DNA of 16,003 nt. It comes from CAIOSQ01 sp044359885 (GTDB lineage: Bacteria > Pseudomonadota > Alphaproteobacteria > CACIAM-22H2). Position 1 is the stretch's first letter, and each line of letters opens with the position of its first letter. Below, piece by piece: positions 1 to 8,082 of this stretch. The stretch spans positions 1 through 16,003 of the forward strand of contig JBIKLI010000065.1 in assembly GCA_044359885.1 (NCBI GenBank). The letters run 5' to 3'. The notes below the pieces were generated by a model. That model was given only the letters and a program-made list of their open reading frames with translations. It made no database searches and was not told the origin of the DNA. The position numbers and the translations under genes are program-made.

Positions 1-3000
1 GGGTACGGGGCCTGCCCGAGCTGCGCGCGACGCTGGTCGCGCAGCGCGACGCCCAGTATCTCATGGGCGGCAACGCCAGACGCGTCTTGAACAATTCGCT
101 CGCCGATCTGCGCGAACAGGCCACCAAGCGCCTGCGGCAGGAACAGGTGCAGGAACATGGCCGTTACCTGTCGCTGTTGAACGACCTCGAAACCGGGCGC
201 GCCGACGAGCGGCTGAAGAACGCGACCTTGACCAGATACGACCGCGAGATCAGGGCACTCGCCGAACTGAAATACGCGCCGCCGATCGTCGCGGAGGTCG
301 CCGGCCTCACCGAGCGGCAAAGGCAACTCGCCATTGCATCGACGATGCCGTCGCGCGACTGGTTCAAGCGCGCACGAAATCTCGAGCAGGCGGTCGCCGA
401 GGCCGCCGCCGCAGTGCAGAGCGCCGAGGACAGCTACAGGAAGACCCAGCTTGCGCTAAAGGATCGGACGCGGTCTGCGCCGGTGCTCGCCGCCAGCGGC
501 AAGATCAAAGCCGCGCTCGCCTGGAGCAAGGATTTCGAGGATTACGAAGGCAAGAGACAAGCCGCCGGACTGCGCCGAGACGAGCAACTCGGCAAGCTGA
601 TCTCGCTCCTGCGCGATATCGACGTGTCGGCCTCGCCGGACGAGGTGGTCGACGGCGCAGCGACATTCCGGATCGAACGCGCGCGCAAGAAGACCCTCGT
701 CGAGGCGCTCAAGGCAGCTCAATCTGCGCGCGAAGAAACCCTGCGGGCCGCGACCGCCGTGGCGGAGGAAGGCAAGCGACTCGCCGAACGCGAGCGGGCG
801 CTGGCCAGCCTACCCGAGCAGGTGTCCCTGGCACCGCTTCTCGACGCTCAGGCGCTCGGACATGTCCACGCGGCCGAAACCGAGGCCCAGCGCTTGGGTG
901 AGGCGACGTCGGCCGCAGCGAAGCATCTGAGCCGCGTCGGCGCCCGGCTGGGCTTCCCGGCCGCCCTCACGCTGGACGGGTGCGTGTCGACCCCGATCCC
1001 CGCCGCGGTGCAGACCCAGGCGCTGGAGGCGGCGCAGGGTGGGGTCGACAAGCGGACCGTTATCGCCACGGCCGCGCTGGAGACGGCGCGCGGCAGGGAA
1101 AGCTCGGCGCAGCGGCAGCTTGCAGAGGCCGAGCGGCTGCTCGATCAGACGCTCAACCGGGACACCCTCGCAAGGCTGCGCGCCAAGCGCGACGCCCTCG
1201 AGGCGCGGCTCGTTTCGGGCGGCGGTGCCGGCACCATCCCGGCCGACGCGCTCCACGCCTTTGGCGTGGCCATCCGTGAGATCGACGCCCTCGTCGATCG
1301 CCTCCTCGACCACGCGAAGCTGGTGGCCGAACGCGACGCCGCGACCCGCGCCCTCGAAGCAGCCACCGCGACCGTGAGGGACGCCGAGGCCGAGCTTCGA
1401 CGCTGCACGCAGGACCAGAAGGACCTCGCCGCGCGATGGCAGGCGCTATGGGCGGCATCGGGTGTCACCGTCGCGATCGGCGATGCGCGCTGGCGTCAGG
1501 ACCATGATCGTTTTCTGCAAGACGTCGAGACGTTGGGCACAGACAGGATCAGGGCCGACGCCGCCGCCAAGACGGCGTCATCCCGGCGCCACGCGGTGGA
1601 GCAGGTGCTCGGCCTGGTCGGGCTGGGGCTCGCCGGCGAGGCACTCGACCGGCGGCTCGCGGAGGCGATCGACAATCGGCGAGCGGCCAACGAGGCGCAC
1701 AGGCTTGCGGTGCGCAGCGTGGAGGAGGCGAAGGACCGGTACGCGAAGGCGAAGTCCGATCACGTCAGGAGCGACGCAGAAAAGGCGAAGACGGAGGAAT
1801 ATCTGGTCCGGCTGGCCTCCGATGCGCCCGCCCTCGTCGCCGGCGATGGGGACCGGGTGGAGGCGTGGATCGGCCAACTCGAAGCGCTCGACCTGGCTGC
1901 AAAGGCGTTGCGCGAGGCCATCGACGACGACGAGCGGGTGCGCGCACGCCACGACCAGGCACTTGCCGCCGTCGATCAGGCCTTCGCGACCCTGGCCGCG
2001 GCAGGAATTGAACCCGGTACGTCCGCCGACACGCCGGCGCTGCTGCGCCTCGCGCGATTGTCGCGACTGCTGAATGACGCCGAAGTTACCCACGAGCGCG
2101 AGAGCGCCGCCGCGCGGGCAAAAACCGATCTCGATGAACGGAACGGCGCATTGAACCAGGCGCTGGAGCGCCTCGCCATGCATCTCGGCGCCGCGACCGG
2201 CGAACCCGTCGCGCCGGGCGCACAGGCGATCCACGAGATCATGCAGCGGCTGGCTGAATACTACGACCTCGACGAGAAGATCGCCGAGAAGAAGGCCGCC
2301 GCGTGCCGGGACCGCGATTTCGGGTGGGAGGCGCTCGTCGAGAAGGTCGAAGGGCGCGACGTCGCGGCGCTCGACGCGGACATCGAACGGATCGAGGCGC
2401 AGAAGGAAATCGTGACGGCGGAACGCGACGCCTTGGGTGCTCGCATCGCCGAGGCAGAGAAGGCTATCGAGAACCTCACCCGTGACGGCAGCGTCGCCGA
2501 ACTCTCGCAGCAGATCGAGCGTCTGATCGCGGTCACCGCGGACGAGCTCGAGGAGGCGCTCGCGCTCTACGGCGCCGTGGCCCTGCTCGAACAGGTCGAA
2601 GCGCAGCTCAGCGAGGACGCGCGCCTCGCCGGCCTTCTGGATGCGGCGAGCCTGCATTTCGCCCGGCTGACGCGGGGCATGTTCACGCGCGTCGAGTTCA
2701 AGGACGCGCAGCGCAAGGAGCTGGTCGTTGTCCGCGCGGGCGCCGGTGTCGAGTCGACGCTCGATCCCCAGGCGCTGAGCGACGGCACGCGCGACCAGCT
2801 CTGGCTGGCGCTGCGTCTGGCGCTCATCGAGCCGCATCTCTCGGCCAAGCGCCTGCCGCTCGTGCTCGACGACATCCTGGTCCATTTCGATCCGGCGCGC
2901 ACCACCGCGGCGCTCGAGGCGCTCGCCGAGATCGCCCGGCATACCCAGGTCATCCTCTTCACCCACCACCCCCATGTCGTCGAACTCGCGCACGCCGCAG

Positions 3001-3419
3001 GCCTCGCGTTCGAGTCCCTCGACCTGCCGGCGCGCGAGGCGCTCGGGCCGGTGCCGCCGCGCGAGGCGCTCGATCCCGCGCTACCTCGGCCGCGCGCGAT
3101 CAGGCCGCGCCCCACGCCGCCGGCGGACGAGGCCGCGCCTGGCGGCGGCGATCCGGCTCCGCGCGTCCCGCCGGACGACCGGACCCTCTCGGCCGATGCG
3201 CGCTTCGTCCTCGCGGCGCTGGCTGCCCGGGACGATCAGAGGGCGGGCAACCTCGCGCTGCGCAGGGAGCTCGACTGGACGGAGGAGCGCTACGACCACG
3301 CGAAGGCGGAGCTGATCGCCCGCGGGTTCGTCGTGGTCGGTGCCGGGCGCGGCGGCTCCGTGCGCCTCGCGCCGGCCGAGGGCGCGGCCGCCCCGCCAGC
3401 CGCGGTCGACGACGCGTGA
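1..3419 (+). CDS. YhaN/SbcC-like coiled-coil ATPase with C-terminal winged-helix-like tail (5' partial)
   Basis: The frame is open to the left edge: codons from base 3 read VRGLPELRAT before the first Met at 63, so the gene starts upstream and the N-terminal Walker A is not visible. About 1138 residues are seen. Most are long, charged, Ala/Glu/Arg-rich coiled coil (to about base 2600) without a CxxC zinc hook. The C-terminal ATPase half follows: signature LSDGTRDQ (from about 2775), Walker B LPLVLDDIL (2853-2879), VHFD, and H-loop FTHH (2958-2969). This combination is typical of YhaN, an SbcC-like partner of the YhaO nuclease, thought to act on DNA ends. After the ATPase comes a Pro/Arg-rich linker (about 3019-3186) and a compact domain (about 3187-3372) containing GNLALRRELDWTEERYDHAK and GRGGSV, which resembles small winged helices at the ends of restriction and defence proteins. 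YhaN proteins usually stop soon after the H-loop, so this tail is odd. The ATPase class is firm; the biological role is inferred. Confidence 0.88.
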   Translation, partial: VRGLPELRATLVAQRDAQYLMGGNARRVLNNSLADLREQATKRLRQEQVQEHGRYLSLLNDLETGRADERLKNATLTRYDREIRALAELKYAPPIVAEVAGLTERQRQLAIASTMPSRDWFKRARNLEQAVAEAAAAVQSAEDSYRKTQLALKDRTRSAPVLAASGKIKAALAWSKDFEDYEGKRQAAGLRRDEQLGKLISLLRDIDVSASPDEVVDGAATFRIERARKKTLVEALKAAQSAREETLRAATAVAEEGKRLAERERALASLPEQVSLAPLLDAQALGHVHAAETEAQRLGEATSAAAKHLSRVGARLGFPAALTLDGCVSTPIPAAVQTQALEAAQGGVDKRTVIATAALETARGRESSAQRQLAEAERLLDQTLNRDTLARLRAKRDALEARLVSGGGAGTIPADALHAFGVAIREIDALVDRLLDHAKLVAERDAATRALEAATATVRDAEAELRRCTQDQKDLAARWQALWAASGVTVAIGDARWRQDHDRFLQDVETLGTDRIRADAAAKTASSRRHAVEQVLGLVGLGLAGEALDRRLAEAIDNRRAANEAHRLAVRSVEEAKDRYAKAKSDHVRSDAEKAKTEEYLVRLASDAPALVAGDGDRVEAWIGQLEALDLAAKALREAIDDDERVRARHDQALAAVDQAFATLAAAGIEPGTSADTPALLRLARLSRLLNDAEVTHERESAAARAKTDLDERNGALNQALERLAMHLGAATGEPVAPGAQAIHEIMQRLAEYYDLDEKIAEKKAAACRDRDFGWEALVEKVEGRDVAALDADIERIEAQKEIVTAERDALGARIAEAEKAIENLTRDGSVAELSQQIERLIAVTADELEEALALYGAVALLEQVEAQLSEDARLAGLLDAASLHFARLTRGMFTRVEFKDAQRKELVVVRAGAGVESTLDPQALSDGTRDQLWLALRLALIEPHLSAKRLPLVLDDILVHFDPARTTAALEALAEIARHTQVILFTHHPHVVELAHAAGLAFESLDLPAREALGPVPPREALDPALPRPRAIRPRPTPPADEAAPGGGDPAPRVPPDDRTLSADARFVLAALAARDDQRAGNLALRRELDWTEERYDHAKAELIARGFVVVGAGRGGSVRLAPAEGAAAPPAAVDDA

Positions 3420-3738
3420 GCCGCAGCGGGCCGCCGGTGCAAGCGCCGGATCGCCTTCCACGCCGGCACGCGCAGGGACGACCACATCATCCCTGCCGGC
3501 GAATTGTCGGCCCGGCCCGCTCGTCGCCTCGGCGGGCCATCGCGTCGCCGCGGCCGCGGTCCAGGGCTTCGGCGACCAGCAACAGACCGTTCATGCGGTC
3601 CTCGGAATGAAGCGACGTCGCCCCGGAGCAGGGCTGCCGTTTTCGCCCAGGCCGTGGATCATGCCGCGCCGTCGATCAAGATCTGCACTCCCGGCGTGAG
3701 ACTGTCTGCGCGACGTTCCATTCGAGGAGCCTCGCACC
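3420..3738. other. 319-base intergenic gap without a recognised gene
   Basis: No convincing gene is seen on either strand. A GC-rich inverted repeat, GGCCCGC at 3514-3520 and GCGGGCC at 3532-3538 (11-base loop), could form a hairpin, but no T-tract follows, so it is a poor intrinsic terminator. On the minus strand three very short frames (20 to 35 codons) chain through ATGA overlaps, but none resembles a known protein. No clear promoter elements are visible. The gap separates the YhaN-like gene from the AAA gene, so they may not be strictly co-transcribed. Confidence 0.5.
3723..3734 (+). promoter_or_regulatory. Ribosome binding site of the AAA gene inside a small inverted repeat
   Basis: GAGGAG at 3724-3729 lies 9 bases before the ATG at 3739 and fixes that start. 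It sits within CGAGG-AG-CCTCG, an inverted repeat with 5-base arms and a 2-base centre. The repeat could be an operator half, or chance in GC-rich DNA. The ribosome-site reading is firmer than the repeat reading. Confidence 0.5.
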
Positions 3739-5904
3739 ATGCCATGCCCCGTCACCCGCCACCGTCGCGACACGCACGCCGCCGCCGGACAGCCCGCGAT
3801 CCGCGTCGCCGCCCGCCATGCGCTCTCCGTGCTCGTCCATGTCGCCGAGCCCGGGCGCGGGATCGATCGCGACGCGGTTTTCGCGGCGGTGCGCCACTGG
3901 TATGCCACCCATCTGGGCGAACGGCCGGGGCTGGCAGATGACTTCGAGGATGCGCCGCAGCGCAAGCGGATCACCGCCCGCCAGCGACGTGATCTGGCCG
4001 ACGCGCTGCGCGGCCTCTGCGAACCGGCCGGCAAGCCCGCCCGCGCGCGCGCCGGGGTGGACGGGATCGCGCGGCTTGCCCGCATCCTCGGTCTGACGCC
4101 ACTCGACGCCCAGATCCTCCGGGTGATCGTCCTGTACCGGTCGAACAACGCGTTCGAGGAGCTGGTGGACTCGCTGGCGACGCGCGTGTTCCGATCTCCG
4201 CCGTCGCTGCGGGCGGATCCCGCGCTGTTCGGATTGCTGACCGGCCAGCCGGAAGACGAGGTTGCGCCGCGCCTGCGCCGCGATGGCGATCTCGCCGCCT
4301 CGGGGCTGGTGCTGGTGGAAGAGTGCGGCAACATCCGCCTTCTAAACCGGGTTCTGGGCATCGCCACGTCCGGCTTCACCGACGACGCGGCGGTGGTCGA
4401 CGCGATCCTCGGGCGCAAGCTGGAGGCGACGCTGGAGATCGCCGATTTCGCGCATCTCGGCGCGGATGTCGAACGCGTGCGCAAGATCCTGGCTGGGGCA
4501 CTCGCCGCCGGCGAGGGCGGCTGCATCCTCTTCGCCGGCGTGAGCGGCGCGGGAAAGACCGAGCTGGCAAAGACGCTCGCGGCGGCGCTCGCGACGCCGA
4601 TCTACGCCATCGGTCAGCACGACATGCGCGGCAACGAACCCAGCGCCGTCGAGCGGCTCTCCGACCTCGCCCTCGCGCAGCGCCTGTTCGCAAAAAGCAG
4701 GGGAACGAATCGCGCCCTGCTGCTGGTCGACGAGGCCGAGGACCTCTGGGGCGGCGGAGGCGGCGTCTTCGACATGATGGGTGGGCAACTTCCCGATCCG
4801 CTGGACGAGCGCCACGGCAGGGCCGCCGGCAGATCGCGCGCCTATCTGCACGCGTTGCTGGAAAACTCGAAGGTCCCGATGATCCTGACCTGCAACGACA
4901 TCGGCGCGCTGGGCGGCGGCCCGTTCCTGCGCCGCATGACCTGCATCGTGTCGTTCGGCGTTCCGCCGCTGGACGTGCGGCGGCGGCTCGTGCGCCATGC
5001 CGCCAATGCCGAAGGGATCGGCGACATGGGACCTGCGCATGTCGAGGCGCTTGCGCGGATGGCCGCCGGGCCGGCAATCGCACGCTCGGCGCTGCGCGCC
5101 GCCAGGCTCGCTGGGGATCCGGAGGTCGCGATCTGGGCTGCCACCGGCGTCGCGCAGGCGATGCGCGGTGCGGGCCGCGCAGGGGCCGTCCCGGCCTATT
5201 CGACCGACGATTTCGACCCTGGCCTGATCCGCGCCGATGTCGATCTCGCCGCGCTTGCCGGGCGGCTCTCGGCATCCGGCGCGTCGCGTCGGTTCAGCCT
5301 GCTGCTGAGCGGGCCGCCGGGCAGCGGCAAGAGCGCCTTTGCGCGCCACCTCGCCGATCGGCTCGGCATGCCTGTCCTGGAGCGTCGCACCTCCGATCTG
5401 CTGTCGAAATTCGTCGGCGGCAGCGAGCGCCTGATCGCCCAGGCCTTCGCCGAGGCCGCGGCCGGCGAGGCGGTGCTGATCTTCGACGAGGCCGATTCGC
5501 TGCTGCGTTCCCGGGCCGGCGCGGCGCATGGATGGGAAATCAGCCAGGTCAACGAGATGCTGACCGGGATCGAGCGCCACGCCTGGCCGATCGTGGCGAC
5601 CACCAACATGCTGGACGACATCGACGGCGCCGCGATGCGTCGCTTCCTGGTGAAGGCGAATTTCGGGTACCTGGAAATCCCCCAGCGCGCCAGGGCCTTC
5701 GTCGTCCATTTCGGGATCTCGCCGCCGGCCGGGCTCGACGCCCTCGATGCGCTGACACCAGCCGATTTCGCCCTCGTCAAGCGCCGCGCCGCGCTCGAGG
5801 GCTTCGCCGGCGACCCGGAAGCGCTGCTGGCGGCGCTGGCCGCGGAACAGGCAGCGAAGCCGGAGCGGCGGCACGGGACGACGAAGGTCGGTTTCGTCGG
5901 ATGA
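3739..5904 (+). CDS. Tandem AAA ATPase (two ATPase modules), function unknown
   Basis: 721 residues, starting at an ATG with a good ribosome binding site. Residues 1 to about 250 form a mostly helical region that I do not recognise. Module 1 has Walker A GVSGAGKT (267-274), Walker B LLLVDEAED (DEAED at 331-335), a sensor-1-like TCN (Asn386) and a paired arginine FLRRM (398-399). Module 2 has Walker A GPPGSGKS (525-532), Walker B LIFDEAD (DEAD at 583-586), sensor 1 ATTN (620-623) and MRR (633-635) as arginine finger. Both modules keep their catalytic acidic residues, so both look able to hydrolyse ATP, as in CDC48-like double-ring machines that remodel proteins or complexes. There is no signal peptide or membrane segment, so it should be cytoplasmic. 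It lies 319 bases after the YhaN-like gene and 70 before a WYL regulator. The client protein or nucleic acid is unknown. The family call is firm; a defence role is inferred from neighbours only. Confidence 0.9.
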   Translation: MPCPVTRHRRDTHAAAGQPAIRVAARHALSVLVHVAEPGRGIDRDAVFAAVRHWYATHLGERPGLADDFEDAPQRKRITARQRRDLADALRGLCEPAGKPARARAGVDGIARLARILGLTPLDAQILRVIVLYRSNNAFEELVDSLATRVFRSPPSLRADPALFGLLTGQPEDEVAPRLRRDGDLAASGLVLVEECGNIRLLNRVLGIATSGFTDDAAVVDAILGRKLEATLEIADFAHLGADVERVRKILAGALAAGEGGCILFAGVSGAGKTELAKTLAAALATPIYAIGQHDMRGNEPSAVERLSDLALAQRLFAKSRGTNRALLLVDEAEDLWGGGGGVFDMMGGQLPDPLDERHGRAAGRSRAYLHALLENSKVPMILTCNDIGALGGGPFLRRMTCIVSFGVPPLDVRRRLVRHAANAEGIGDMGPAHVEALARMAAGPAIARSALRAARLAGDPEVAIWAATGVAQAMRGAGRAGAVPAYSTDDFDPGLIRADVDLAALAGRLSASGASRRFSLLLSGPPGSGKSAFARHLADRLGMPVLERRTSDLLSKFVGGSERLIAQAFAEAAAGEAVLIFDEADSLLRSRAGAAHGWEISQVNEMLTGIERHAWPIVATTNMLDDIDGAAMRRFLVKANFGYLEIPQRARAFVVHFGISPPAGLDALDALTPADFALVKRRAALEGFAGDPEALLAALAAEQAAKPERRHGTTKVGFVG

Positions 5905-5915
5905 GGCACCCCAGG

Positions 5916-5941
5916 TTGCATTCACGCGGATTCCATACGAT
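5916..5941 (+). promoter_or_regulatory. Weak promoter-like sequence before the WYL gene
   Basis: TTGCAT (5916-5921) and TACGAT (5936-5941) lie in a locally AT-richer patch of the 70-base gap. The spacing is only 14 bases, shorter than the usual 16 to 18, so this is a weak candidate. It would give the regulator its own start, about 27 bases before the ATG. Confidence 0.2.
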
Positions 5942-5951
5942 AGGTGCGGCG

Positions 5952-5964
5952 CTGGAGACTCCAG
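5952..5964. promoter_or_regulatory. Perfect 13-base inverted repeat before the WYL gene, possible operator
   Basis: CTGGAG-A-CTCCAG is a perfect palindrome with 6-base arms and a single central base, ending 10 bases before the ATG of the WYL regulator. A one-base loop cannot fold as an RNA hairpin, so if functional it is more likely a binding site for a dimeric protein, for example autoregulation by the regulator itself. It could also be chance. Confidence 0.35.
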
Positions 5965-5974
5965 GCGAGGCACC

Positions 5975-7003
5975 ATGGCTGGAAGAAAGAAGGCGTCGAG
6001 CAAGGCAGGCAGCGGCCGCGCCGCCATCGGCGTGCAGTTGCTCGAACTCGCCTGGGATCTCGAAACGGAGCCGATGTCCTACGCCGCGCTGCGTGACCGG
6101 TACGGGATTTCCCAGCCGACGGCCTATCGCCGCATCAAGGACCTGGAATCCCTGTTCGGGGGCGCCGTGAACCGGACGACCGACGAGGACGGCGAGATCC
6201 GCTTTTCCATGCCGATGGGCAGTTCCGGGCGCTTTGCCTATTTCAGCGAAGCGGAGATCGTGCTGCTCAAGGAGGCGGCCAAGCATTTCGAGGCCAGCGG
6301 CCGGCCGGACGACGCGCGCCGGCTGCGCGCCATGTCGCAGGCAGTGCTGGACTCGATGCCGGCGACGCGACGGCGCAAGGTCAATGTCGACGCGGCCTCG
6401 CTCGCGGAGCGCGAGGGCATCGCGATGCGCGCCGGACCGCGCCCCGTGCTCGATCCCGAACTCGTGTCGCGCGTCCGCCAGGCGATCCTCGCCCAGAAGA
6501 CGATCACGGTCGAATATGCCGCGCGCGTCGCGCGCAGCATCAAGATCCATCGCCTTGAGCCGCACGGCATCCTGTTCGGACATCGCAACTATCTGGTCGC
6601 CTTCTATGCAAAGGACATGAATCGCGGCCCGGCGCTCTTCGCCCTGTCCGGCATCCGCAAGCTGACGGTGGAGGCCGAGCCCTTCGTCTTCCGCGACGGC
6701 TTCGACATCGACGCCTATGCGCGGCAGAGCTTCGGAATCTGGCAGGGCGACACGGTCGACGTGACCTGGCGCTTCGCCGCCGACCGGGCCGCCGACGTGA
6801 TGGAAACCTTCTTCCACCACACCGAGTCCAAGAAGACCCTTCCCGATGGCAGCGTCGAGGTCAGCTTCCGCGCCTCGGGCCAGACCGAGATGCTCTACCA
6901 TCTGGTCACCTGGGAGGATGCGATCATCGGCATCGAGCCGCCGGCGCTGCGCAGCGCCTATCTCGCGCTGCTGGACCGGATCCGCGGCAGGCTGGATCCC
7001 TGA
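5975..7003 (+). CDS. WYL-domain transcriptional regulator
   Basis: 342 residues, close to the usual length of HTH-WYL-WCX regulators. An N-terminal winged helix-turn-helix (about 21-62) includes GISQPTAYRRIKDLESLFG, a typical recognition helix. The WYL domain follows (about 165-255). Its name motif reads RNYLVAF, with Asn205 in place of Trp and Tyr206-Leu207 kept, and it continues into LFALSGIRKL and SFGIW. The C-terminal WCX extension (about 256-342) ends in RSAYLALLDRIRGRL. The ATG is chosen because GCGAGG lies just upstream (5965-5970), although the spacing is short. WYL proteins sense nucleotides or nucleic acids and often control phage-defence or DNA-damage genes; that is family knowledge. 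The gene follows the AAA gene on the same strand after 70 bases, so it may regulate the AAA gene, itself or both. A palindrome at 5952-5964 could be its site. The domain call is strong; the target is inferred. Confidence 0.92.
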   Translation: MAGRKKASSKAGSGRAAIGVQLLELAWDLETEPMSYAALRDRYGISQPTAYRRIKDLESLFGGAVNRTTDEDGEIRFSMPMGSSGRFAYFSEAEIVLLKEAAKHFEASGRPDDARRLRAMSQAVLDSMPATRRRKVNVDAASLAEREGIAMRAGPRPVLDPELVSRVRQAILAQKTITVEYAARVARSIKIHRLEPHGILFGHRNYLVAFYAKDMNRGPALFALSGIRKLTVEAEPFVFRDGFDIDAYARQSFGIWQGDTVDVTWRFAADRAADVMETFFHHTESKKTLPDGSVEVSFRASGQTEMLYHLVTWEDAIIGIEPPALRSAYLALLDRIRGRLDP

Positions 7004-7025
7004 CCTTCGCGCCCGCACCGCGGTG

Positions 7026-7047
7026 GCGCTTGCCGCGGCGGAAGCGC
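7026..7047 (+). repeat. Inverted repeat after the WYL gene, weak hairpin
   Basis: GCGCTT (7026-7031) and AAGCGC (7042-7047) flank a 10-base GC-rich loop in the 146-base gap between the WYL gene and the exporter gene. No T-run follows, so calling it a terminator is speculative. Confidence 0.2.
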
Positions 7048-7149
7048 AAGCCCAAGATCGCCGTCGCTTCGGGCGGACATCCGCGGCGTCGACCAGGCGC
7101 GGCACGCCCCCTCTGCCATTCGCTGGACCACGTCGCGAGGCCGCCACGC

Positions 7150-8082
7150 ATGCCCTCCGCCCCCGCCGTCGCCGGTCTTGGCCTGTTGCTGGTCTCCACG
7201 CTGTGCTGGGGACTGGCGTGGCCTCTGGCCAAGATCGTCGTGGGCGAACTCGGCGTATGGAATGTCCGCCTGGCGCTGGTCGCCGTCGGCACCTGCGGCC
7301 TGCTCGCGATCGCCGGGCTCAGAGGCGACCGCCTGCTGCCGCCCGGCGCCCGATGGGGCCAGGTCGCCTTCATCGGCGCGATGTCCACCACGGGCTGGGG
7401 CGTGCTGTCCACCTATGCCCTGGTGTTGATGGCGCCGGGGCGTGCCGCGATCCTGGCCTACACGATGCCGCTCTGGGCGGCGATCTTCGGCTGGCTGGCG
7501 CTGGGCATCCCCGTGCGGCGGCGCGAACTGCTCGGGCTCGCGCTCGGCCTGGCGGCGATCGCGGTGCTGCTGGCCAGCGACGCGCTCGCGATGGGCGCCG
7601 CGCCCTACGGTCCGATCCTGATCGTGATGGCCGCAATGTGCTGGGCGGCCGGAACCGTCGCGATCAAGGCGTATCGCGGGTCGCTGTCGACGCTGCCGCT
7701 CGCCGCCTGGCAGACGGTGATCGGTGGCCTGCCGATCGTCGGCGCCGCGCTCGTCGTGGAGCCGCCATCCGACTTCCTGGGGCTGAGCCCGGCCGCCGCG
7801 TGGTCGCTCGCGTTCTGGTCGCTCAGCGGGGCGGTGGCCGGCGTCTGGGCATGGTATCGCGTGGTCCAGATCCTGCCGCCGCATGTCGCGGCGATCGGGA
7901 TCCTGGGCACGCCGATCCTGGGCCTGCTGAGCAGCGCGGCAGTGTTCGGCGATACGATCGGCGCCGCCGAGCTGACTGCGCTCGCGCTGGTCGTCGCGGC
8001 GCTGGTCGCGGTGCTGGCCCCGTCGTCGCCGGTTCAGCGCCCGCGCAGCCAGCCGCGGATGCGTTCGGGCGACAGCGGCTGA
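7150..8082 (+). CDS. DMT-superfamily (EamA) inner-membrane transporter
   Basis: 310 residues, the usual length for EamA/DMT permeases. The frame is open from 7030, but the ATG at 7150 is preferred: CGAGG ends 9 bases before it, the protein then begins directly with a membrane helix, and the extra 40 residues would be Arg/Pro-rich and unlike the family. The sequence shows about ten hydrophobic segments in two EamA repeats, beginning with a stretch containing TLCWGLAWPLAKIVV, and with the second repeat starting near LIVMAAMCWAAGTVAIKAY. Family members export metabolites or amino acids across the inner membrane; the substrate here is unknown. The last 16 codons overlap the convergent molybdopterin-subunit gene by 49 bases, so the hydrophilic tail RPRSQPRMRSGDSG is partly dictated by that gene. 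There is no clear functional link to either neighbouring block. Confidence 0.9.
   Translation: MPSAPAVAGLGLLLVSTLCWGLAWPLAKIVVGELGVWNVRLALVAVGTCGLLAIAGLRGDRLLPPGARWGQVAFIGAMSTTGWGVLSTYALVLMAPGRAAILAYTMPLWAAIFGWLALGIPVRRRELLGLALGLAAIAVLLASDALAMGAAPYGPILIVMAAMCWAAGTVAIKAYRGSLSTLPLAAWQTVIGGLPIVGAALVVEPPSDFLGLSPAAAWSLAFWSLSGAVAGVWAWYRVVQILPPHVAAIGILGTPILGLLSSAAVFGDTIGAAELTALALVVAALVAVLAPSSPVQRPRSQPRMRSGDSG

Noticed and set aside
1578..2993. A 471-codon open frame antisense to the YhaN-like gene
   Set aside because: The sense strand has clear ATPase motifs here. The antisense product has no recognisable motif and an Arg/Gly/Asp-heavy composition typical of shadow frames.
3514..3538. Hairpin GGCCCGC/GCGGGCC as a terminator for the YhaN-like gene
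   Set aside because: The loop is long, no T-tract follows, and it lies about 95 bases after the stop in DNA where GC-rich inverted repeats are common.
3505..3716. Three tiny minus-strand frames joined by ATGA overlaps in the gap before the AAA gene
   Set aside because: They are 20 to 35 codons, resemble nothing known and have no ribosome binding sites. ATGA overlaps are easy to find by chance, so I do not call them genes or a relic.
4342..6027. A 561-codon open frame antisense to the AAA gene
   Set aside because: It covers the Walker motifs of the true gene on the other strand and shows no family features.
5777..7147. A 456-codon open frame antisense to the WYL gene
   Set aside because: The WYL gene on the plus strand is well supported; the antisense frame has no domain.
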